In this document: in pieces, positions 9,787 to 20,455 of the stretch
How positions within the stretch are numbered: position 1 is the first letter of the stretch
Layout: each line of letters starts with the position of its first letter
Source of the DNA: Panagrolaimus kolymaensis
Lineage: Eukaryota > Nematoda > Chromadorea > Rhabditida > Panagrolaimidae
Direction of reading: 5' to 3'
Assembly (NCBI GenBank): GCA_028622995.1
Contig: JAJQJQ010000022.1
Span: 2,108,001 to 2,172,000 of the forward strand
DNA length: 64,000 nucleotides
Translations under genes and position numbers: made by a program
Notes under the pieces: model-generated
The model's database searches: none
What the model saw: only the letters and a program-made list of their open reading frames with translations
What the model was told of the DNA's origin: nothing

Positions 9787-10848
9787 TCATTGACAAGTAA
9801 CTTCGCCAAAAGTTTTGTGTTCGATCCATTTGCAAAAAGCTGATACACGAGTGTAAATTCCTGTAAATTAAAAGATTCACATCTTAGATTTATAAAGTTC
9901 ATGACAAACCCAAATCTTTATAAATCTTATCATTTCCAGCCACAGGCATCATAGCTGAATACGAAGTGATTCCATATTGAACCCATCGATGATTTCGAAT
10001 AGCCAAGAGTGGTCCACCACTATCACCTTGAGTGGTACCTTTGCCTTCTGCTCCTGCACAAACTTTATTATTATCTTCAATTTCCTCGCCGCAATATTCA
10101 ATCATGTCTTGGATTTGGAAATGGGCCTCACGAAGTATATCATCACCTTCACATTTCATTTCATGTGTTAAAAGTTCGTCTAAAAATTCAAAATCATCAT
10201 AATAACTTGAAAATGTGAACGCAAACCATTAAGTCGTTGAGCTCCTTTTCGAGTGTTTTTAATGAACAAGCAACCCCATCCAGCTGCAACAACAGTTTCA
10301 TTTTTATTTGCATTAATATTTTTTGATAAGCAAACGGGTGAAACATGAGGTGAAAATTCAAGAGGTTTTTGAAGTTTAAGTAAAGTTATATCTTTTAATA
10401 CATCAAAATCACCATAAATAAACTTTTCATGATTGTAAATTGCTTGAACCAAATGCTTTTTTTTATCAGATGTTTGAACTAAAAATACGTTAAGCATATT
10501 ATTTTACAAAATTTAAGAAGTTTACCAAAGGCTTTTATATGAGGTCCCTCAAAGCAATGAGCTGCAGAGAGAATCCATCGTTTACCAATGATTGAACCAG
10601 TGCAGCCACCACCAGTATTCGCAACCGGGTCAATAATCATTAACTTAACAAGAAAAGGCCAATCGCTGGTATCACTTTCAATTCCTCCAAGAATCTAAAA
10701 CTACTTGTTACAGTTTTAACTCATTGAATTTAATACTCACCCGATTTTGATTATGCTCTTCATATTTTTTAACATTGTGACTAATTCCACACATGCCATT
10801 GACAGTGGCAAATACCAGGAAAATGCATCCAAGCAATGGCAAAAACAT
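9787..10848 (-). CDS. Secreted S1-family serine protease D
   Basis: Spliced as complement(join(9787..9860,9910..10179,10227..10478,10526..10694,10741..10848)), 290 residues. Signal peptide MFLPLLGCIFLVFATVNG; a shorter propeptide with a single Cys (MCGISHN); activation site NQNR/ILGG. Triad: His in LSAAHC, Asp in LKDITLLKL, Ser in GDSGGP. Position 189 is Gly (GKGTTQGDSGG), as in A and B. The first exon is 12 codons shorter than in A and B, lacking their GEGCGD(N/D)CL segment. Intron positions are the same and the last two exons have identical lengths (270 and 74 bp) in all three genes. It is the parent of the pseudogene at 6847-7243. Confidence 0.88.
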
Positions 10849-11398
10849 GATTTCACCAAAAATAATAAAAACATAAAACATTTGCGTTGCTTTTATATTT
10901 GAATTTTTCGTTATGGAATTGGGCAAAAATTTAAAATCAAAACAACCATGTTTTTGAATTCTTTAAATACCTTTAAAGTTTTTTAAAAATCAAAATATTT
11001 ACACATAAAAAATTCCAATAAACTGATTGTAAAAGAAAAGTGTATAATTTAAAAAATTAGATTCCTAAAAAACTAAAAACAAATGCTGACAAATTTAAAA
11101 AAAATGTATGGAATGATTTAAAGGTTTTGAACATGAAATTTATTTTATCAACTTTAAATATTTTTAATGTGTTATTTTTCCTAATTAGTGGATTTCAAAA
11201 AGTCTTTGAAGATAATCTAAAAATCACATGATTAAGTATTCCAAATACAAGGAGTCAAAATAGTATATTGCAAATCTGAGTGACAGTGGTAGAATAATAC
11301 ATATGTAGATTTTTACTTTTTGTTTAATTCACTTTGAAATTCATTTGAAAGCGTGTTAGTAGTTTTCAAACAAAAACACAGCAAAAGTTTGTTACAAG
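10849..11398. other. Divergent intergenic region
   Basis: 550 bases between protease D and the membrane protein gene on the other strand. A+T rich; I see no coding sequence or repeat. It must contain both promoters. Confidence 0.4.
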
Positions 11399-11951
11399 AT
11401 GCCGATGGCTACAAAATATTTTCCTTATTTTTTATTTGCTTTTATTATTTTTCTTGGATCTACTGTATATGGTTATGGGAATGGTGATGATTCGATGGAT
11501 CAAAAGCAAAGAGAACAAAAACACCATGAAGAAGAATATGCCAAAGAAATGAAACTACTTGAAATAGAAGATAGCATATTCAAAAAAACAAGCAATAGAG
11601 CTTCAAATTAAAAAAGAAGAATACAAAAAACAAACTATAGAACTTCAAATTCAAAAAGATGAAAAATATTATGAAGCATGCTTCAACGGATTAGTATTTG
11701 CTGGTTTTCTATTAATAATGTAAGTTTTTCAATAACATTAATATTCACAAACTTACAAACTTATTTTTAGATGTATTATTGCTTTTGTCGTCATAACCTG
11801 TTTGGTTCTTGGAAAAAGGAGAGATAATATTCATCCTCCACGGCCAATTGTACGTGCTGCTGCTGTTCCACCTCGACCGCCAATTGTACGTGCTGCTGCT
11901 GTTCCACCTCCACCTCCTTATGCTTCCATCGCTAATGCCTCCAACTCATAA
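11399..11951 (+). CDS. Small signal-peptide/transmembrane protein with Pro-rich tail; frameshift in an A7 run
   Basis: Two exons, 11399..11719 and 11771..11951, with canonical GTAAGT and TTTTTAG. The first frame (MPMATKYFPYFLFAFIIFLG, a signal peptide, then an acidic/Gln-rich helix) stops at 11609-11611. If the A7 run at 11582-11588 had six A, the frame would continue through a Glu/Lys/Gln helix (IELQIKKEEYKK, with IELQI-type repeats), a transmembrane segment (LVFAGFLLI/ICIIAFVVITCLVL), a basic stop-transfer KRR and a Pro-rich tail with two 12-residue repeats (PIVRAAAVPPRP). The quality of the second part, including its splice sites, argues that the gene is real and that the shift is either a sequencing slip or a very young null allele. 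The function is unknown. Confidence 0.65.
11844..11915 (+). repeat. Tandem 36 bp coding repeat, two copies
   Basis: Two adjacent copies of a 36 bp unit starting CCAATTGTACGTGCTGCTGC, differing only in their last six bases. It encodes PIVRAAAVPPRP then PIVRAAAVPPPP in the tail of the membrane protein. Confidence 0.85.
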
Positions 11952-12590
11952 TCAACAACTTCATCAAATTGGAATCCTGACTTTTATTTACAAAAATTTT
12001 GATGTTTCAAAAAAGAATGAAAAAATGCGCATTTATGATTTCAACTTGTATTTTATGTAGTTACTGTAATGATTAATAATAAATTTCTAATTTTTTTCAA
12101 CATGATTATAGTACTTTTGGTTAGAAATGTTTGGAATGAAGTTTTGTTTGAAATAAACAAAATATGGCGCAATCACTAAGAAATTGTTTAAACGTATCAT
12201 CAAAGCATGAATTTTATTAACCACTTCTGAAATGAATTAATTGAAAAAGTTTAAATTTACGCTTGTTTTATTTAAATGAGGTTTTGTGGGTAGTGTTAAG
12301 AAAGTGTATGTAAGATTTGAACATGCCAGCACTGGAGTAAACTTGTTTTGTAGTCTTGTCGATGTCTTTCTTTTTACAATAGCTTACTTTACAAAGCCAC
12401 AAATTTAGCGATTAATTCTGAATCGTAAAATATTTTGAAATCTGCTAGTGGAAAATAAAGTCATGTTTCAAGATAATGGTTGAATTCCAAGTGGTTGATT
12501 AAAACATTCATAAATTAGGCTTAAGTTATCTTGAAATTGATATTGTTTTTATATTATTACAACCATTTAATGAATTATCTGTCATATCAT
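11952..12590. other. Intergenic region, no gene seen
   Basis: 3' flank of the membrane protein gene and A+T-rich sequence. I see nothing coding or repetitive here. Confidence 0.4.
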
Positions 12591-13085
12591 TCCTTTCGAA
12601 AACGTTCTTTTGCTTTTTCACTCCAACCATTTGTTGATTCATTGATTTTGCCGTTTCATAATTCAACGAAATATCAAGTAATCAGGCAATATCGTGCTAT
12701 AGCTTCAAGAGCTTCATCGATAATTTCAAGGTTTGGCATAAAATAAAAAATTGGTTTATAACTGATGCAAAGATAAACATAAAAAAACACGGTAAAGCTG
12801 CCGTTTAATTTTATCCCATTGAACCATGGATGCTTCGTTTTCTTCTTTAATATTTTCCAATGTGGTGTCCTAATTGTTTTCGAATAATAATTCCAACATA
12901 TCAAGCTTTGACATTTCGTTGTCACATCTTTTTGGGCTCGAGCAAGTTTTCGTTGATGAAGCTTCGAACGAAAAACTTGAAATATTAAATTTGAAAAATA
13001 GTATCTGAATTATTAACAAGAGTAACACCAGGAATTCTCGTTTAAAATATTTATATGAACCAAAATACAAATTTGTATTAAGAAT
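12590..13085 (-). pseudogene. Decayed gene of unknown family
   Basis: On the minus strand several coding-like blocks occur in different frames in a consistent order: FGSYKYFKREFLV; after a possible 24 bp gap YYFSNLIFQVFRSKLHQ and RKLARAQKDVTTK; then MSKLDMLELLFENN, a stop, DTTLENIKEENEASM and VQWDKIKRQLYRVF; then NLEIIDEALEAIARYC, and after another stop NGKINESTNGWSEKAKERF. Frame changes and stops separate the blocks, as expected for an old pseudogene. I cannot name the family. Chance coding-like stretches are possible, so confidence is low. Confidence 0.3.
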
Positions 13086-13271
13086 TCCACCAACAAAATT
13101 GTTTCAATTGATGTCAATTTATTTTCCTTATTATTTTTCTTACCCAAAAAAATATTACTTTGCTTTGTTTCTTTGCTTTTCGAACTTCACTTTCTTTCAT
13201 TTTGTTTGTTTCTGTTTTTTCTTATTTCCAATGTTCTCTTTTCCTTTTCATATGATCAACTATTAGGAATG

Positions 13272-13291
13272 ATAAATAAATAAATAAATAA
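13272..13291. repeat. AAAT-type microsatellite
   Basis: Five tandem copies of a four-base AAAT unit. Confidence 0.85.
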
Positions 13292-16051
13292 GGAATTAAT
13301 TTAATTTTGCCTTTAAAAGATTATATTTATTTTTCCAAACTCTATTATCGCAAATGAAAAATAACATACATAAATGCATGGGCTAAGATGAGTGTACTAT
13401 GATAAACTTTTTTTCTTTTTTTCTTTCATTGGGTCTTTATTTTAAATATGTGTGTATACATTAAATTAAAAGTTACTACAATAAAATTAAAAATAAAAGC
13501 TAATTGAAAAAAACCTTTTCGCTTATGACAAATATAAATTTTTAATTGGAAGCCAATTCAAAGATGAAAAAAATCGGTAGGGCTAAATTAGAAAGCTGGG
13601 GTTTTGAATTTTTGAAAGCTACAATTTTATAGGTAATTATGATTTAAAAAAGCACATAATAATTAATTTCTGCTGTTTCTCTAAGTTCCATTTGGGCTAA
13701 ATTTTTCCATTATTGTATTACAGCAATTTTTGGATAAAAGACTGATCTAACTTTTACAACCACAAATGAAGTTTCATAGCTTATAATAGTTTCTTTTTTT
13801 AATTCTTTATTTCTACGTGGTTTCATTGCTTCATAGCGTATTTAAATCGTCAACACGCTTAAAAATTCCAATTTTTATCATTTAAAATTTTCTAAAATTC
13901 TCAAACTAGGATATTTCAAACACTTAAACAATACTGTAGCCTCTGGCAATGATTCCTCTTTCAACAACAAGCTTGTTCATGCTTTTTTTCTTCCAAAAAC
14001 GTGTTGCAAAAATTAAAAAAGATATAAATCTCTGTCTTTTTTTGTCTATTCAAAAAGCTTCCAACATAGCGGAACTAAAAAAAGCAAAAGGTCTAAAAAT
14101 GCATAGAAAAAATAACGAAGAGAGTGAAGGTTGTTAAATAATGAATGAAGTCAGTCGATCTTTTAAATATTTGTTCTTTTCTCTCTCCTTTTTTGGGACT
14201 GAAGAAAAAAGTAATATTTAATCAAAACAAAAACTAAAATAAAGCAAAATTTTTTGAAGCAGCCGATCATTTTCCAACGAAATAAAGAAAAAAAAGCAGC
14301 CGATAAAGGAAGATGGATGGATGACCGATAAAAACAATAACAATGAAAACAACAGTTCTTTTTTTAATGCGGTGATGTTCATTTATTTTATGGTTTCTAT
14401 CTTTTGTTACCGGAAAGGATTCGATTGAACCAAGGCTTTCTTTTTTTGTTATTTTCGGAGATGGGAATGGCTTTCTTATTTTTTTTAATCCGGATTAACA
14501 ACTTTGGATTATCCCATTTTTGCATACCCACGACTCCCTAAAAATACATAGGAGAAAATAGACCCTTTGGAAGATTTTTTTTTGAAATTTATTTTATATT
14601 CTCCCTCAAAAAACAACAACAACCAACTATTAAAAAAACATGGCTGAGACTTTGGATTATTAAAGTTGATTAAAAGAAAACTCTCGAGAGAGAAAAAATG
14701 TAGCAAAAAATAAAATGTTTTCTGTTGGCTTTGAAAAATAAAAATTAAAATCATTCGGGTTTTGAACTTGTAAAATTTTGATGGTGGAAAGTAAGAAAAA
14801 TCAAACATGACAGGTGTTTCTGCCATTTACAAAAACAAATTGGCTATAAACTTAATAGCTAGAAAATTATTAACAAGATTAATGCATTAAAAATATTTGC
14901 AGCAATATTACACATTTGGAGATAAAGTCGATGAATAACATTAACAAATGCGCAATCGATTTCGCTCTTTGCATTTTGTTTGAACTGTTTTCATTCCACA
15001 AACATCAAATCCCACAAAAATATTTGCACGGCTATTTTTAGTTTTAATTTTATTTTAAACTTGTTGAAATTTAATACTTCATTTATTAATTAATGCTTAT
15101 TTATACAAGGCCATATTGAGTAAGCTCATTCTCACTAAAACTTTATAAACAAGGGTTTTCTTCTTTTTATTTTATTTTATAAAAACCAAAATTAGAGGCT
15201 TAGTGTTCATAGAAGACTCACGTGAAAATATTAAAGTACATACTTATAAAAACCCTTTTGGGAATTAAAAATGTTGTTGTGATCTTTTCAATACCATAAC
15301 TTACTACCTTTGTTAGCATTATTGTAATGAAGTTATCTCATGCTTTTAACCTTTTATTCTTCATTGTTGTGTTTACTAAAAAGGTTGAATTTCATGGTTA
15401 TTTGGCGCCAAATCTCTGATTCATTTACTAATTTCAGACGTTCCCCACCAAAACATAAAAACGAGATTTCGAAGTTTTTTTGTTTCTAAGTTTAAACCTC
15501 CTGTCATTCCTTTTATTTTTTCACACCTTTTAAATAAGTAATGATACGAAGAAAATAATATATAAATGAGATGGTCCCTTTAAAAATGAAATGTTGTCAA
15601 AAAGCATACATATTTGAGTCGTCGTCGCGTCCACTGCCGCTCGCTCCTCTCTTGCTACTCGTTGCAGATGTCTGCTCTCTTTTCTTTCTTTTCTTTTTAT
15701 TTTCTCGGGTGCAAGTTTTTTTCTTCTTGAAAATTGAAGTAAACTGATTTATTGCAAAAAAATATATAAAATGCCTACAAATTCATCCTGCCTTCAAAAA
15801 CAAAAAAATGTTGCAATAAAAGTTTATAAGAAATTTTAATGACAAAAAAAATAAAGACATTGTCAATTTTTTCAGAAATAAAAAATTGCAAAAAAGAGTT
15901 GAACGGCAGCTAGCTATTTTTGGAAGGAATTTGCGTGGCTAACCTCTAAAAAAAGCAGCTAATGTATGTGTATTATGACGCCAAAAAATGAAGTGATATT
16001 TCATTAAAAAAAAAAACCAAATTAAAGCCTCTGTAAAATTTTGTTGTTATT

Positions 16052-16085
16052 AGCTTCAGAAAATATTGAATTATTTTCTGAAGCT
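16052..16085. repeat. 14 bp perfect inverted repeat (hairpin)
   Basis: Arms AGCTTCAGAAAATA and TATTTTCTGAAGCT with a 6-base spacer. The fold is too short for a typical pre-miRNA and the flanks do not extend the stem well. Confidence 0.8.
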
Positions 16086-17805
16086 TATCTTATCAAAGTT
16101 CAACCGACGCAGGCTTGTTTTCACTTTTGACGTTTTAAAAAGATTAAAAACAACGAAGAATTTTTTTTACATTTGCAATGGAAACTGTTAAAAGAAAGAT
16201 TAGTCATTTCTTCTTTTTCTTTTCTACTCTGATAGAGAATGCACACATTTTTTTGTTATAATTACGTCAAATAAATTTAAAAAAAAGTTGATTAATGTGA
16301 GCAATTAAGCATAGGGAATTAGAAATAGTTAAAGTTTTAAATAAAGGGATTACGGAAGAGAAGGATGACGTTAAATTACAAACTAATTTTATAATTACTT
16401 ACTAATTATATTTTTTTAAATTTAGCAAAAAAATTTTGTGTTTAGAAATGTTTGGATTGAAAAGTTAATGTATGTGGATTATGCAAATACGAGAATTCAT
16501 ATCTGGCCCATGAGACTTTCTTTTAGTTCTGAGTATCACATTGCTATTTTTTCCGATGACTCTCAAGCTTCAATTATAAAGGAAAAAATTATGATTTCTT
16601 AATGGGTCATTTTCATTATGCTAAAAACGCCTGTTCAATGTTCATTGGCATGTGTCTTCTTTTTTCATTCTCTTTTTTGTTTCAATCAAGGTGGCTTCGG
16701 TATGGTACTTATCCACCGCCATCATTTCGGGCAAGAGGAGGTCATTTACATATTTTACTTCCCTCTTTCATTCTCCCTCATTTTCGCCATGTTAAAAACA
16801 ACTTTAAAGGTCAAGATAAATCTGTTTTTGATCCTTCTTTTGTTTTCTTTGACGTTATTTTATAAAAAAATATTTGAAACTTTTCAACTTTAAAGAAATT
16901 TATTTTAAGAACGAAAGAAAAAATACATTGGCTTATTTCCGGTAGCTGTTTTTGCTAATCATTTTTTTTTTCTGTTAGCCATTTGTTCGTTTAAAAACGT
17001 GTCATTCGTAGAAGAAAAAAGGAAGCTGTAATGTTTTTGCTTTTAAGAGCAGAAATTTTAGGATATTGTCTTTCTTTTCTTTTGCAAAAAAACCGCAAAT
17101 TTTTTCTTTTAACTACAAGAAATTTTTTGTTTGTGGTCTTTTTTAACACTTAAAATCAGCCGGGTATTATTATATTTTACTTTTTTTGAAAAAATGGAAG
17201 CAAGAAAGAAAGCAATGTGTCAGCTCATAATAATAATAAATAATTTGTTCTTTTAAAGAAAAGGTCTATGTTTGCATAGTTTTTTGACATTATTTTTCCC
17301 TCTTCAATGCTGCTTGCTTGAGAGTTTTGAGGAAAGAAGGAAAGAACCTCTTGAAAAATGAAAAACGAAAGAAAGAGGCGATTGCGCGGTCTCTCTCTTT
17401 TTTCTTCATAATCGTTTCACAATCATTCATCGAATGAATGAGAGATGCAATAATCGCACCATTGAAATAAAAACCTTTTCATTTCGTTTTTTTGTTTAGA
17501 AAAAAAGAATAGAAAAGAAGGACATAAATGCAATAAAAAAGAATAAAAACATACATACACAAGAAGCATCATAGCATGAAATTTTGGAAATAAATATATG
17601 AGTTATCAATACAAAACGTAACCTGTAATATTGCGACATATGAGAACATGGTAGAAAAAAGTTCTTTTTTTAACGAATGGTTTTATATTTTTGTTACATT
17701 AATTTTTTCTGGAACGACTTTGCGATTGTTTATCATTTTTGGACTCAATTTTCCTCATTTTTTTCTAATCCCACTTTCAAGCTTAAGTTATTTCATCCTC
17801 GTATG

Positions 17806-18350
17806 CAGCGCTGGCGGTTTTCGGTTTTTCGGTTCGGTTTTCGGTGCATTTTCGGTTCGGTTTTCGGTGAACCGAACCGAACCGAAAATCGAAAACCGAA
17901 GATATCGGTTTTCGGTTCAAACCGAAAAACCGAAAACCGATAAGCTTCGGTTTCGGTTCGGTTAACCGAAACCGAAAACCGAAAAAATTCGGTTCTTAAC
18001 CGAAAAAATCGATTTTTCGGTTCGGTTTGATGAAAAATAGGTGGTTAAGAATCTAAGTTTTTTTATTAAAAATACGAAAATTTGGTTAAAAAGGCTTAGA
18101 AACAAGTAATAATTCATAAAAAAGACAAAAATATGCCTTATTTTTTACTTTTATTCAAAAATTAACGTTAAAAAAATTCAAAAAAAATTTTTTTAAACCG
18201 AACCGATAACCGAAAATTTAGACTGAAAAACCGAAAACCGAGAAGCTTCGGTTCGATTTTAAAACCGAAAAACCGAAAACCGATAAGTTCGGTTTCGATT
18301 CGGTTCACCGAAACCGAAAACCGAAGGATTTCGGTAAACCGCCAGCGCTG
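17806..18350. mobile_element. 545 bp hAT-type miniature element with CGGTTTTCGG-like repeat arms
   Basis: The ends are inverted repeats CAGCGCTGGCGG ... CCGCCAGCGCTG, flanked by a perfect 8 bp duplication CTCGTATG (17798-17805 and 18351-18358), the hAT hallmark. Each arm is about 150-230 bp of tightly packed, alternating GGTTTTCGG and CCGAAAACC units, so the arms can pair both within and between themselves. The core (about 18030-18180) is plain A+T-rich DNA. It encodes nothing; the open frames crossing the arms are artefacts of the repeat. Confidence 0.9.
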
Positions 18351-20439
18351 CTCGTATGTCAAACTTGTAACTTGCCGAAACACGTAATGATAAATAATTT
18401 TTTTCTCTTGAACTTTTTCAATATTGACAAATCCACTAAATTCCATTTTTGAAATATGTATATTTATTTTCTATGTATTTATAGCCTCTCTTACAACAAA
18501 AGTATAAAAAATTAAAATTATACCTTTTATTAACTCTTTAAAAAATAGAGATCAAACGACACTATTCAAGTAATTAAATACTACTGTAAAAAGCTAATAC
18601 TTATCTTTAATGCTATACTTTGTAATAGCTTAAAACTACCATTTATAGATGATAAGTAAATCGTTTCAAAAGTTCATTCTTTTAATAACTAATTTTTTTT
18701 ATTAGGAATTGGAAAGCTGCATATGATATGCTTTTAAACTAAGTACAAATAAAGCATATGTTTTTTTTGTTAACGTAAATGTTGTAATTTTCCAGCTTTG
18801 TTTTTTTTCTATTGAATTTTAAATTGATTTGATAATTCCAAAATGTTTCAAAAACCTTTAAAAGAACGTTCTAAAATTATAATGGTTTTTTAGAATTTTA
18901 ATCAAAAATGCGTAAAACCTTTTCATTAAAAAGCCCGTTTATTTTAGTTATGTTTTAAAAAATTAAACAAATTAGTTAGTTCGCTTTTCTCTTCTTCTTT
19001 TTTTATTGAAACCTTTTGGGCTTTGATTTTATATTTTAGTTGTTTATTGGCTTTGTCAGCGATAATTCCTTTTCTCTCCTCTTATTTCTCCTTTGCAAAA
19101 AACGAGGCAGCAGGGCAATAGGCAGAAAAAAAAGAAGATGAAACCCGATAAAAAAAAGAATGAAAAGAAATGTGAGAGTAATTTTTAACCACCACTTTTT
19201 TGGATACTCTTTTGAGAAAAGAAAATGTGATGGACATTTTTTTATGACTCGATTCTCGTTTTTTGAGTCTCAATCAAAAAAGAGGAAGCAAGCAAACGAT
19301 GACGACAAAAAGCAAAAAGAAAAAAAAACGGAAGCGATAAAAACGAATAAAATAATGGCTTCAATAAAAAAAAGTTTGATTGTTTTTCTTTGCTTTGATT
19401 GAAATTTAAGACATGTAAAGTAAACACTGATCTGGAAAAGTTTTGCTAAAAGTATAGATATTTGAATGGAGTGGTATCACGTTAGAGAACCAAGTTGCTA
19501 TTAAACAAAGTTCAATTGAAGTCGCTACGCCTACATAAGTACTAATTTTTATAGTGTTAAAAACCTCCTTCAATTTTTCCTCGTTTCCTTTTTTTGAAAC
19601 AAATTAATTTTGCAAACATGTTATTTGCTAATTTATTTTTAAAATTATTTTGTTAACTACACGTTGTTGCCCTCCACTAATTTTTTGACTACCATTTAGT
19701 CACCAACGAACTCCATTTAATTTATTAAAATTCGAAGAAAATTAAATTACAAAACCCCTCACATTTTCAGTGTTAACTAATTTTTTAAAGAATCGTTTTA
19801 TAATTTTTATTTTATTTCGTGGGGATGATTCGCTGTTTGATTATTTACTTTTTTTGCTTGCTCGCCTGTCTCTCTCTGTTTGTTTGCACTCTGATCTCTT
19901 TTTTTGACATAAATCGTTTTAACATCTTTTTTCTCTTTCTTATCAATTTTTTCTTCTTTGCCCTTTTCTTCATTGTTTTTGTCTTTTAATCAAGCGACAA
20001 AGTTTTTAAAAAGTTCAATAGCTTTCAAAGAAATGTAAAAAAAAAAGTAATAGTTTTGATGTTTTAAAAAAAGTAAATGTTTCAAATTGTTTGCTAATGT
20101 TTCATTTTCACACATTTGGCTGCTACTTTGGCTACATTATTATTTTGAAACACAGATTTCTTAAAACTTTTAATTCAAAAAAGCATTCATCCATTGAAAA
20201 AATTACGCCATTTATGGATGTCTTTTTATATTGTTTGTGAAAGAACGAAAGAAAGAAAAGCATTTTGTTAAACAAAAAATGGGAGAGACTTTCCGAAAAA
20301 AATAAAAGTTATTTTAAAAGCAAGCAGGCGAAGAAGCGATATACGGACATTGTCGACAAACAGCACCCTAAAAAAAGAAGCAGCGGGTGAGTGAGTGAGC
20401 AAGATGCTTGAAACAACACCAACCAAAAAATTTTGACGA

Positions 20440-20455
20440 CAGCAGCCGGCTGCTG
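20440..20455. repeat. 16 bp perfect palindrome
   Basis: CAGCAGCCGGCTGCTG, a perfect dyad inside a GC-richer patch of the gene-free region. Confidence 0.9.

Larger units (their letters stand above)
13086..17805. other. Gene-free A+T-rich region
   Basis: No supportable gene. The sequence is dominated by A and T runs, with a short GC-richer patch near 15617-15680 (GTCGTCGTCGCGTCC...CCGCTCGCTCC), a palindromic GGCGCC site at 15410-15423 and a hairpin at 16052-16085. Short open frames such as 16602-16893 are hydrophobic and overlap in two frames, so they look like chance. Confidence 0.5.

Noticed and set aside
12674..12925. Resemblance to the C-terminal end of an AMPK-type kinase (HPWF, DEALE)
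   Set aside because: Only two short matches, and the kinase core is absent; neighbouring blocks in other frames fit a different decayed gene.
16602..16893. Overlapping hydrophobic open frames of 87 and 91 codons
   Set aside because: Two frames of equal quality over the same T-rich DNA, with no splice or start context; probably chance.
17648..17965. Arg/Phe-rich open frames
   Set aside because: They run into the CGGTTTTCGG-like arms of the miniature element and reflect that repeat.
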